Source: Pseudobacteroides sp.
GTDB lineage: Bacteria > Bacillota > Clostridia > Acetivibrionales > DSM-2933
Direction of reading: 5' to 3'
DNA: 64,000 nt
Assembly (NCBI RefSeq): GCF_036567765.1
Contig: NZ_DATCTU010000032.1
Span: forward strand, 140,657 to 204,656
Below the pieces are notes generated by a model. That model was given only the letters and a program-made list of their open reading frames with translations. It was not told the origin of the DNA and ran no database searches. Positions 53,358 through 62,500 of this stretch are shown piece after piece. A program made the position numbers and the translations under genes. Each line of letters begins with the position of its first letter. The stretch's first letter is position 1.

Positions 53358-53963
53358 ATGATCGCATATATAAAGGGAAGTTTGGAACTTAAGCATAATG
53401 ATTATATGGTTATAGATGTAAATGGTATAGGATACCGGGTAAATACATCCCTTACCACAATTGAAAAGGCAGGAGCTGTGGGAGATGATGTAAAGTTATA
53501 TACGCATCTTTATGTGAGAGAAGATATTATGAGCCTTTACGGTTTTATCACCAGGGAAGAGCTCAATATGTTTGAAATGCTGATATCAGTTTCAGGGGTA
53601 GGGCCTAAAGCTGCATTGGCTGTTATTTCCTCGGTGCCTGTTACAAAATTTGGTCTTGCTATTATTACAGACGATGTCAAGACGCTTACAAAGGCTCCCG
53701 GGATAGGCAACAAGATGGCTCAGAGAATAATTCTGGAGCTTAAAGACAAGATAAAGAAGGAGCAGCTTGTAGAAACAGCTGATCAGGTTGGCTGGCCAGC
53801 ACAAACCGGAAATGATAATTCAAGGGCAGATGAGGCAATAAGTGCTCTTGTGGTTCTGGGTTATACACCGTTGGAAGCCAGCAAAGCTGTTAATTCAGTA
53901 TATTCGGAGGATATGGATCTGGAGTCAATAGTTAAAAATGCATTGAAGAGCCTTGTAAGATAA
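53358..53963 (+). CDS. ruvA: Holliday junction branch migration protein RuvA
   Basis: A 201-residue junction-binding subunit that forms tetramers and loads RuvB. The N-terminal OB fold (MIAYIKGSLELKHNDYMVID) is followed by two helix-hairpin-helix units (ISVSGVGPKAALAVIS and APGIGNKMAQRIILELKDK) and the C-terminal RuvB-contacting domain (ADEAISALVVLGYTPLEASK). Length is normal. GAAAGGAA precedes the ATG, 52 bases after ruvC. Confidence 0.95.
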   Translation: MIAYIKGSLELKHNDYMVIDVNGIGYRVNTSLTTIEKAGAVGDDVKLYTHLYVREDIMSLYGFITREELNMFEMLISVSGVGPKAALAVISSVPVTKFGLAIITDDVKTLTKAPGIGNKMAQRIILELKDKIKKEQLVETADQVGWPAQTGNDNSRADEAISALVVLGYTPLEASKAVNSVYSEDMDLESIVKNALKSLVR

Positions 53964-54009
53964 GGTAGTGAATGGCTAAAGGAATTTGGTATGCTAAGGA
54001 GATATCTTA

Positions 54010-55002
54010 ATGGAAGAGGAAAGATTGGTTGGCTGTGAGGTTCGTAATGAGGATTATGATGAAGTAGGCTTAAGGCCAAGGAAGTTCCAGGAGTATATAG
54101 GGCAGAATAAGGTTAAGGAAAACCTCAAAGTGTTTATAGAGGCATCCAAGCAGAGGAATGAGGCATTGGATCATGTATTGCTGTATGGACCCCCGGGCCT
54201 GGGAAAGACAACACTTGCGGGTATAATTGCCTCTGAGCTTGGTGTTAATTTAAGGATAACATCAGGCCCTGCCATAGAAAAGCCGGGTGATTTGGCGGCT
54301 ATCCTTACAAACCTTGGAAATTTTGATGTGCTTTTTATAGATGAGATACACAGAATAAATAGAAGTGTCGAAGAGATACTTTATACTGCAATGGAGGATT
54401 ATGCACTTGATATAATAATAGGAAAGGGTCCAAGTGCCCGCTCCATAAGGCTTGATCTGCCCAAGTTTACACTAATCGGTGCCACCACCAGGGCTGGGCT
54501 GTTAACATCTCCGTTAAGGGACAGGTTTGGAGTTATAAACAGGCTGGAAATGTACACTGTGGATGAACTGATGCTCATTGTAAAGCGGTCGGCAGGCATT
54601 TTTGGAATGGGGATTGACGAGGACGGAGCTAGGGAGATAGCTGCAAGATCAAGGGGTACACCCAGAATAGCCAACCGGCTTCTAAAAAGGGTCAGGGATT
54701 TTGCCCAGGTGAAAGCCGATGGTTATATTAGCAGGGAGGTTGCCAATATGGGACTTAATGCATTGGAAATTGATCCTATCGGGCTGGATGGAGTCGACCG
54801 GAACATGATTCTCTCAATAATAAATAAGTTCGGAGGTGGACCTGTAGGGCTTGATACCCTTGCTGCATCAATTGGGGAAGAAACTGAAACTATAGAGGAT
54901 GTTTACGAACCTTATCTACTACAGCTGGGTTTTATAAACAAGACTCCAAGAGGAAGAATGGCGACAAGGCTTGCATATGAACACTTTGGAATAAAGGAAT
55001 AG
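54010..55002 (+). CDS. ruvB: Holliday junction DNA helicase RuvB
   Basis: A 330-residue AAA+ motor that drives branch migration with RuvA. The Walker A loop GPPGLGKTT spans 60-68 and Walker B is LFIDEIHR (about 107-114); sensor 1 [10 protein letters not shown] and the arginine finger region SPLRDRFGV follow. The C-terminal winged-helix domain contains [16 protein letters not shown] and ends [16 protein letters not shown], as usual. AAGGAG precedes the ATG, 46 bases after ruvA. Confidence 0.96.
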   Translation: MEEERLVGCEVRNEDYDEVGLRPRKFQEYIGQNKVKENLKVFIEASKQRNEALDHVLLYGPPGLGKTTLAGIIASELGVNLRITSGPAIEKPGDLAAILTNLGNFDVLFIDEIHRINRSVEEILYTAMEDYALDIIIGKGPSARSIRLDLPKFTLIGATTRAGLLTSPLRDRFGVINRLEMYTVDELMLIVKRSAGIFGMGIDEDGAREIAARSRGTPRIANRLLKRVRDFAQVKADGYISREVANMGLNALEIDPIGLDGVDRNMILSIINKFGGGPVGLDTLAASIGEETETIEDVYEPYLLQLGFINKTPRGRMATRLAYEHFGIKE

Positions 55003-55018
55003 GAATGAGGAGATCTAT

Positions 55019-55555
55019 ATGAAGTTGTTGCTTCACATGTGTTGTGCACCCTGTTCGGTGTATCCCATAAGCGTCATTAAAGATGAAAACATAGGTTTTG
55101 AAGGAATATTTTATAATCCCAACATACACCCTATAGAAGAATTTAACCTGAGAAAAGAAAATGTTGGCATTCTTTCAAAAGTCATAGACTTTCCTGTGGC
55201 ATATTTTGATGAATTTATGCAGCAGGATTGGGCTTCGTATAAGGGAGACGGCGAAGAACGTTGTTTTTTCTGTTACAGTATGAGGCTCCATAAGGTTGCT
55301 GAGTATGCGGCGGATAAGGGGTTTGACAGTTTTACAACTTCTCTTTTGGTAAGCCCCTATCAAAAACATGAGCTTATTAAGGAATTGGGCGAAAAGGCTG
55401 CACAAAAATATGGCATCGATTTTTATTACAGGGACTTTAGACCCGGCTTCAGGCAAGGCCAGCAGCAGGCAAAGGAAATGGGACTATACAGACAGAAATT
55501 CTGCGGTTGCATAATTTCCTATGAGGAAGCCCAAAGCAGGATTAAAAGGCCTTAA
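55019..55555 (+). CDS. queH: Epoxyqueuosine reductase QueH
   Basis: A 178-residue QueH (formerly DUF208) enzyme, which reduces epoxyqueuosine to queuosine in tRNA wobble positions and is unrelated to cobalamin-dependent QueG. Conserved cysteines are present: HMCCAPC (Cys8, 9, 12), ERCFFCY (Cys82, 85) and the C-terminal QKFCGC pair, ligands of an Fe-S cluster and a second iron. The start is 16 bases after the ruvB stop, with GAGGAGA upstream, so it belongs to the ruv operon. Confidence 0.9.
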   Translation: MKLLLHMCCAPCSVYPISVIKDENIGFEGIFYNPNIHPIEEFNLRKENVGILSKVIDFPVAYFDEFMQQDWASYKGDGEERCFFCYSMRLHKVAEYAADKGFDSFTTSLLVSPYQKHELIKELGEKAAQKYGIDFYYRDFRPGFRQGQQQAKEMGLYRQKFCGCIISYEEAQSRIKRP

Positions 55556-55658
55556 GTTGTCTTGTATTACATTTGTATTACAATTTTATTTCAATAGGAC
55601 AAAAGGACTTAAAATGTCGATGGCATTGTAATATAATATTATATATACGTAAATAAAA

Positions 55659-55681
55659 CCCCATCAGTATGAACTATGGGG
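55659..55681 (+). terminator. Hairpin after the ruv-queH operon
   Basis: CCCCAT (55659-55664) pairs with ATGGGG (55676-55681) around an 11-base loop. It is followed by an AT-rich stretch (CTTAATATTTTATTTT), about 100 bases past queH. On the minus strand it runs straight into TTTTATTT. Confidence 0.5.
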
Positions 55682-55795
55682 CTTAATATTTTATTTTGAA
55701 ATATGTTTATTGCAATGTACTTACCTATTAACGGTTGTTTATTATCTATTGCATACCGATAAATATAATAATATACAAATGAAGAGGTGTTAATA

Positions 55796-57997
55796 ATGAA
55801 AAAAATTGGAGAAGTTCTGCTGACCTCTGCGATTTCCTTTGCAATGGTATCGACTTCCTTTGCTGCCAATTCTAGCGTGACGAATAATAATACTATACAT
55901 AAAAACCAAGGAACTATAAGCATTAAGGTAAACGGAGCAGCTGTCAAGTCGGATACAGCACCCATCATTGTAGACAATCGGACACTTGTTCCGGCCAGGG
56001 CTATTTTTGAGCAGCTAGGTGCACGTATAACCTGGGATGAAAAAACGGGACAGGTAGGTGTGGAACTAGGTGACTATAAAATACTACTTACCATTAATAA
56101 CAATAAGGCGTCGGTAAATAATAAAAGCGTTGAAATGGACGTGCCGGCCAAAATTATAAACAGCAGGACGATGATACCTTTAAGGTTTGTCGGTGAACAG
56201 CTAAACATGGAAGTGGGATGGAATGCCGATGAAAAGCTTGTTACCGTTAATAGCAAGAAAAGTGGAAATGTAATGGCAAAACTTGATAACATAGTATACA
56301 CTCCGGATGGAAAAAATGACAAGGTAACCTTACATATAACAAATTATTCCGATTACAACATATTTAAGATAGATGATCCCGATAAAAACAGAATAGTGGT
56401 TGACTTACCCAATACCAGCATGACTATAAAAAACAAGATCAACATAAAGTCAGCTCAGATTAAGGCTGTCCGGTATTCCCAATTTGAGGAAAAGGTTGCC
56501 AGGGTTGTTTTGGACGTAAATGATAAAGCCCAATATAAAGTTGAGAAGCTGCCTGACAAGTTGGTTTTGAGTATTGCAGGAACAAGTACTTCCAGCAGAG
56601 GTGATGAAGACAGAGGTGAGACACCAACAAGTAGTGTTACACCTACTCCGACACCGACAATGACGCCTACAATAACGTCTACACCCACACCTTCTGAACT
56701 ACCTACTCCAACAATTGTTCCTACTCCCACACCGGCATCTTCGGATAACAGTCCGGAGGCAACTTCGACTCCAGACCCAGTAAACGGCCAGGATGAAAAT
56801 TTGGAAGTTAAATATTCCAATGAAAATAGCAGGGAAAAGGTATTAATAAATGCAGAGAGCTACAGTGGTTATCATATTACCAGATATACAGAGCCGGACA
56901 GGATTGCGATTGATATTCCCAATGCTAAGACCTCCAAGGACCAGCAAACAATAAACGTAAACGGCAAGTACATAAAAAAGATTCGTTATGCGATGTTTGA
57001 CGAAAAAACGGCCAGAGTTGTTTTAGACGTTTCGGGCCAGGTACAGTTCAAGTCTGATATTGAGGACGGTAAGCTGGTTGTAAGTGTAGATGCACCTCTT
57101 TTTAGAAATATAAAATACAGCAATATGGGAGATAGAGTAGGTTTTACACTGAAAGGGGCAACCCTTACAGAGGGCGGCGAAAGCTTGAAAAAGCATTATA
57201 CAGGCCACTACAGTGAAAACAATACAGTATATACAATCACTTTCCCAAGCAGTCAGGCTGACCTTGATGAAGGCACAATGTACATAGATGACAAGTACTT
57301 AAAAAGCATTGAGATAAAAAAGGATAGTGCTAAGAAAACTACGAGCATAACTTTCAACGCAACTGAAAAGTTTGTTTACAACATATTTTCAAGATCAAAT
57401 TTAAATGACACGGCCATAACTATTTTAAAGCCAGCACTGCCAGGTGAGAAGCTTGTAGTAATTGACCCGGGGCATGGTGGGAGTGAGCCGGGAGCAGAAA
57501 GCTTTGGAACAGTAGAAAAGACATTCAATCTGGATATTTCAATGAGGCTGGACAAGCTTTTAAAACAAGCAGGAATAAAATCCTACATAATAAGAGAAGA
57601 GGATGCTTATATAGGTCTTTATGAGAGGGCATATATTGCAAATGATCTGAATGCCTCCTTGTTTTTGAGCATACATAACAATGCCTATTACTCCAAAGAA
57701 AGAGGAACAGAGACTTTGTACTTCCCGAACCGCACTAATAGTGCAGGCTTTACCAGCAAGAGGTTTGCTCAGATAATACAGGATAATCTTATAAATACTT
57801 TGAATACTAAAAACAGGGGCATTGTTGAAAGACCAAACTTGGTAGTGTTAAAGGCCACAAAAATGCCTGCAGCTCTTGCAGAGATAGCATTTATGACAAA
57901 CAAGGATGACTTTGCACTGCTGCAAAGTGACAGTTTCAAGCAGAAGACAGCAGAGGCACTGTATAAATCAATTTTAAAAGGCTTTAGTGAAATGTGA
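55796..57997 (+). CDS. N-acetylmuramoyl-L-alanine amidase with AMIN domains
   Basis: A 733-residue exported cell-wall hydrolase. Order: signal peptide (about 1-25), copper-amine-oxidase-like N-domain (about 35-155, with TLVPARAIFEQLGARITW and MIPLRFVGEQLNMEVGW), a first AMIN domain (about 157-262), a Pro/Thr linker (about 268-335), two further AMIN-like units (about 340-545) and the amidase_3 catalytic domain (about 553-733). Zinc ligands are visible in VVIDPGHGGSEPGA, in SIHNNAYY, and the glutamate of ALAEIAFMTN. AMIN domains target division or wall sites. It cleaves the lactyl-peptide bond of peptidoglycan. Start at the ATG behind AAGAGGTG; own terminator follows. Confidence 0.9.
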   Translation: MKKIGEVLLTSAISFAMVSTSFAANSSVTNNNTIHKNQGTISIKVNGAAVKSDTAPIIVDNRTLVPARAIFEQLGARITWDEKTGQVGVELGDYKILLTINNNKASVNNKSVEMDVPAKIINSRTMIPLRFVGEQLNMEVGWNADEKLVTVNSKKSGNVMAKLDNIVYTPDGKNDKVTLHITNYSDYNIFKIDDPDKNRIVVDLPNTSMTIKNKINIKSAQIKAVRYSQFEEKVARVVLDVNDKAQYKVEKLPDKLVLSIAGTSTSSRGDEDRGETPTSSVTPTPTPTMTPTITSTPTPSELPTPTIVPTPTPASSDNSPEATSTPDPVNGQDENLEVKYSNENSREKVLINAESYSGYHITRYTEPDRIAIDIPNAKTSKDQQTINVNGKYIKKIRYAMFDEKTARVVLDVSGQVQFKSDIEDGKLVVSVDAPLFRNIKYSNMGDRVGFTLKGATLTEGGESLKKHYTGHYSENNTVYTITFPSSQADLDEGTMYIDDKYLKSIEIKKDSAKKTTSITFNATEKFVYNIFSRSNLNDTAITILKPALPGEKLVVIDPGHGGSEPGAESFGTVEKTFNLDISMRLDKLLKQAGIKSYIIREEDAYIGLYERAYIANDLNASLFLSIHNNAYYSKERGTETLYFPNRTNSAGFTSKRFAQIIQDNLINTLNTKNRGIVERPNLVVLKATKMPAALAEIAFMTNKDDFALLQSDSFKQKTAEALYKSILKGFSEM

Positions 57998-58035
57998 TAG
58001 CCAGATGATTATTCAATAGTATAAGATTAATAAGA

Positions 58036-58064
58036 AAGCACTTCTTTGTAGAGGTGCTTTTTTA
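58036..58064 (+). terminator. Terminator of the amidase gene
   Basis: A 9-bp stem with one G-U pair (58036-58044 with 58051-58059), a 6-base loop and a run of Ts lie 39 bases after the amidase stop codon. Confidence 0.85.
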
Positions 58065-58425
58065 TTAATCTTATACATGTTTTATACAATAAACGTACAA
58101 AACATATACAAATATTTTTGTTTTGCAATAAAAGGCAGAAACAGATTTTGTTGAATAAATTGCATAATTTTCCACAAGTGTTTTGATATTTGGATATCTA
58201 TAAATCCATGTAATACAATAAGTAGGTTAATAGCCAATTGATGGTACAAGCTAAATGCAGCAACCTATTATCTTTCAATCATTAGAGCAAATTATGCTGT
58301 GTTTGTAAGAATTATGATATATTAGGCATGCAAGGTCTGCATGAGAAGTTCGGATGATTAGTTTAGGTGCTTCTTGTTGATTGGCATGGTAACACAATAA
58401 ATTCTTGGTTTTAGGAGATTTCAGT
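58065..58425 (+). other. Intergenic region, no gene seen
   Basis: About 360 bases between the amidase terminator and the next gene. Short self-complementary words occur (for example GCATGCAAGGTCTGCATG near 58326-58343), but no riboswitch, tRNA or ORF above 30 codons with a ribosome site was recognised. Confidence 0.4.
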
Positions 58426-58776
58426 ATGAGTAGAGGGATAAGTATCTATTATAAGTTAATAAAAGAAGATGACCTATGTGTATTGTATGGATATTCGGGG
58501 GTAGATGTAAATAAAGAATATGATAAAGATTTATTATTGAAATATGATGGGGTTATAGAAATATCAAAAGAAACCTTAATAAAAAGGGATTTTTTAGATG
58601 CAGTAAACAGCAATGGTATAAAAGTTCTAAATGAATGTTTTTATGAATGGCATCATAGCAGAGTAATTAGCGGAGAAGAAACAATGGGATTTTTTGCAAT
58701 GAGGGTCATTTATAAGATTTTTAAGGAGTTTAAAGAACAAGGCAGAATACCAGATAGAGGAGCAGTGGTGTATTAA
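58426..58776 (+). CDS. Unknown small soluble protein
   Basis: A 116-residue protein without recognised domains, rich in charged residues. It contains CVLYGYSGVDVNKEYDKDLL and a C-terminal helix with FFAMRVIYKIFKEFKEQGRI. AGGAG lies eight bases ahead of the ATG at 58426; an in-frame start seven codons earlier has none. It has its own upstream gap and is isolated between the amidase and the tRNA genes. Its size and character resemble the small proteins of the 12-27 kb island, but no relationship is shown. Confidence 0.6.
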   Translation: MSRGISIYYKLIKEDDLCVLYGYSGVDVNKEYDKDLLLKYDGVIEISKETLIKRDFLDAVNSNGIKVLNECFYEWHHSRVISGEETMGFFAMRVIYKIFKEFKEQGRIPDRGAVVY

Positions 58777-58860
58777 CTTGTTTAAATGTAGATTTGCTTT
58801 TTGAGATGGATTATGAAGAAGAAAAAGCAAACAGGGGGTCAACCCCTAAAATTGAATATA

Positions 58861-58916
58861 AAAGAGAAGGACTTAATCAGATAATAATCTTAAAATCTGC
58901 TTAAATCCTTCTCTTT
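58861..58916 (-). terminator. Terminator of the tRNA operon
   Basis: A 15-bp stem with one mismatch (58861-58875 with 58902-58916) carries an internal CAGAT/ATCTG pair. On the minus strand it is followed by TTTTATATT. It lies 31 bases beyond tRNA-Arg. Confidence 0.65.
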
Positions 58917-58947
58917 CTACTTCTGTGACTGTCAGCCAGTCTTTTAG

Positions 58948-59020
58948 CGCGCCTGGCACGACTCGAACGTGCGGCCAACCGCTTAGAAGGCGGTTGCTCT
59001 ATCCGCTGAGCTACAGGCGC
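58948..59020 (-). tRNA. tRNA-Arg (anticodon TCT)
   Basis: The minus strand folds as a cloverleaf: acceptor GCGCCTG/CAGGCGC, D-arm with GTAGCTCAGCGGATAGAGC, anticodon stem-loop with CTTCTAA (anticodon TCT, reading AGA), and T-arm GTTCGAGTC. CCA is not encoded. It is the second gene of a two-tRNA transcript. Confidence 0.95.
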
Positions 59021-59032
59021 ATATTAAATTTG

Positions 59033-59106
<74 letters not shown>

Positions 59107-59144
59107 ACATTTATTATTATGTACTTCGTTCGCCGACCTTTAAC

Positions 59145-59173
59145 ATTATACAAGTGCAAAATGTATTTGTCAA
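59145..59173 (-). promoter_or_regulatory. Consensus promoter of the tRNA operon
   Basis: On the minus strand a perfect TTGACA (59173-59168), a 17-base spacer and a perfect TATAAT (59150-59145) stand 39 bases ahead of tRNA-Gly. This is the strongest housekeeping promoter in the window, as expected for stable RNA. Confidence 0.85.
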
Positions 59174-59599
59174 TACTATTTTTTAAAAAAGTTGCTGAAA
59201 TTAAAATGTTACAAAATAGTCTGGAAAACTAAACAAGTTAGTGTTTGAAAATGCATCTAATAAATAATATAATAGAATTGGTATATCTAAACAATAGATA
59301 CTCTTATTTATATGACTTGGGTTGATTTACTTTGAATTGCATGACATTTTGATTTGAAAAGGGGAATTGAATATATTAATAATAGCGTAATAGCGATTTT
59401 TTTATAGTTTCTGTATAATTGTTACTTATGTATTTATATTAAAGAGTTATTAATCTAATTATCTATTCAGTTTTCATTTCAACGCCTAATGATAAACAAT
59501 TCTCTTATACCTTAAATATAAATTTAATTATTTTATCTATTTTATTATCATTCTATAGAATGCTTTATATATACAAAATAAATTGGGGGAGCTTATAAA
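59174..59599 (+). other. AT-rich upstream region of the giant surface protein gene
   Basis: About 430 bases of very AT-rich DNA with no ORF or structured RNA recognised. It should hold the promoter of the gene starting at 59600; a TATAAT-like element lies near 59413, but no good -35 was found at the right distance. A GGGGGAG ribosome site is at 59585-59591. Confidence 0.4.
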
Positions 59600-62500
59600 A
59601 TGAGAAAAAATATTAAAAGGTTTACGGCTTATTTTCTATCTATTATTCTTGTTTTTGGACAAATATCGGATTTATATTCAACTCCGCTAGTTGTATCATA
59701 TGATCAGAAAGGAGTTTTGGCAGATTCACCTTCGAGTATTAATTCGGACAAAGAAGCTGTTAATGAAGTGGTTTATGACAGTGTAACCCCTTCTGTTGCG
59801 GTAACGCCTACCTATATTAATAACACACCAACAGCTATATCAAACAACACGCCCACAACTGCACCTTCCACTACACTAACAACCATACCGACAATTGTAC
59901 CCACAAATACGCCAACATCCATGCCAACAAATTCACCAGTAGATACACCAACAAATTTACCTGCAAATACTCCAACATCTATACCAACAATTGTTCCAAC
60001 AAATTTACCTACAAATACGCCTCAAATCACATCCATAACCACGCCAACAGAAACATCAACTTCTAGTCCGACAAATTCTTTAACGGTTACACCAACACCA
60101 TTGCCTCAGACGAACATAAACTCCGATATTAAATTAGAAGAGGACAAGGTATACGGAAACCTGAGTATCAGTGGTGGAACCTTGGATTTGAATGGTCATA
60201 AGCTGACTGTATTAGGAAGTATTGCACAAACAGGCGGAACTATGTTAATTAACGGGGGAAGCCTAGATGTAGCAGGGGACTATAAACTGCAAAATGGGAA
60301 CTACAACTGCTGGGCAGTATTAAAAATGAACAATGAGGCGGATTATGTAAAGGTTGAAGGGAGTTTTGCCACCTATAGTTCATATAACGATTCAGGTTAT
60401 TTTACAGCGGGAACCCTCGAAATAAAGGGTGACTTCACACAGAAAAATACAAACTACTCAAGTAATTTTAACGCATCAGGGACGCATAAAACGATTCTTA
60501 GCGGAAGCGGAGTTCAGAAAATAAGTTTTGAAAACCCTGGAAATTCAACGTTTAATGTGTTGGACATGAATACAGCTTCAAAAGTATCCTTTGTTACTCC
60601 AGTAGCGGCAAGAAGGCTGGATGGATTACATAAGGCGGAATACTCTCCGTTATTTAGCCTTGTAAATACAACAGTCAAAGTAGATAAGGACATGACCATT
60701 AATTCAGGACTGATTCTTTCTAACTCTTCAATTGACTTTGGAGGAGTTACACTTATCATAAAAGGAGATTTGGCGTTAAATGGAGGTACTATTGATGTTA
60801 GCGGAGGAAAGCTTGATATTAACGGAAACCTGAATATCAGTGGTGGGACCTTGGATTTAAAAGGCCGTAAGGCTACTGTATCCGGTAATGTTTCACAGAC
60901 AGGCGGAACTATGTTAATTAACGGTGGAAGCCTTGATGTAGCAGGGGACTATAAACTCCAGAACGGAAACTACAACTGCTGGGCAGTACTTAAAATGAAC
61001 AATGAAGCGGACTACGTAAAGGTTGGAGGGAGCTTTGCCACTTACAGCTCATATAACGATTCAGGTTATTTTACAGCAGAAACCCTCGAAATAAAGGGTG
61101 ACTTCACACAGAAAAATACAAACTATTCAAACAATTTTGTTGCATCAGGAACTCATAAAACAATCTTTAGTGGAAGCGGAGCTCAGAAAATAAGTTTAGA
61201 AAACCCTGGGAATTCAACGTTTAATGAGTTGGACATGGAAACAGCTTCCAAAATAGTGTTTTCTTCTGTGGTTGCAGCAAGAAAGTTGAAGGGACTCCAT
61301 AAGGCTGAGGGAGCACCTATTAGCCTTATTAATACCATAATAGCAGTGGACAAGGACATAGCCGTCAATTCAGGGGTTCTTCTTTCAAACTCCTCAATTG
61401 ATATAGCAGGAAAGATAGTGTCCATAAAGGGAGATCTGACATTGCAAACCGGTTCAGTTGATATACATGGAGGAAAGCTTGAGGTAGCAGGCAGTGTGCT
61501 GCAAACAGGCGGAACCATTAATATAAATGGGGGAAGCCTTGATGTAGCAGGGGACTATAAATTGCAAAATGGGAACTACAACTGCTGGGCAGTACTTAAA
61601 ATGAACAATGAAGCGGACTACGTAAAGGTTGGAGGGAGCTTTACAACCTACAGCTCATATAACGATTCAGGATATTTTACAGCAGGAACCCTCGAAATAA
61701 AGGGTGACTTCACACAGAAAAATACAAACTATTCAAACAATTTTGTTGCATCAGGAACTCATAAAACAATCTTTAGTGGAAGCGGAGCTCAGAAAATAAG
61801 CTTTGAAAACCCTGGGAATTCAACGTTTAATGAGTTGGACATGGAAACAGCTTCCGAAATAGTGTTTTCTACTGTGGTTGCAGCAAGAAAGTTGAAGGGA
61901 CTCTATAAGGCTGAGGGAGCACCCATAAGCCTTGTTAATACCACAGTAGTAGTGGATAAGAATATGGCCGTCAATTCAGGGGTTTTTCTTTCAAACTCAT
62001 CAATTGATTTGGCAGGTAAGACAGTTGGAATAAAAGGAGATCTGACATTACAAACCGGTACAGTTGATATACATGGAGGAAAGCTTGAGGTAGCAGGCAG
62101 TGTGCTGCAAACAGGCGGAACTATGTTAATTAACGGTGGAAGCCTTGATGTAGCAGGGGACTATAAACTCCAGAACGGAAACTACAACTGCTGGGCAGTA
62201 CTTAAGATGAACAATGAATCGGATTATGTAAAGGTTGGAGGAAACTTTGCCACCTACAGCTCAAACAATGACATAGGGTATTTTACAGCGGGAACCCTCG
62301 AAATAAAGGGAGACTTCACACAGAGAAATACAAATTATTCAAATAATTTTGTTGCATCAGGAACCCATAAAACCATTCTGAGCGGAAGCGGAGTTCAGAA
62401 TATAAGCTTCGAAAATCCCGGAAATTCAAAATTCAATCAATTGATTTTGTCAAAATACTTTGACTCAGGATATGTTTTTAATTCTACACAGGTGTGGAAA

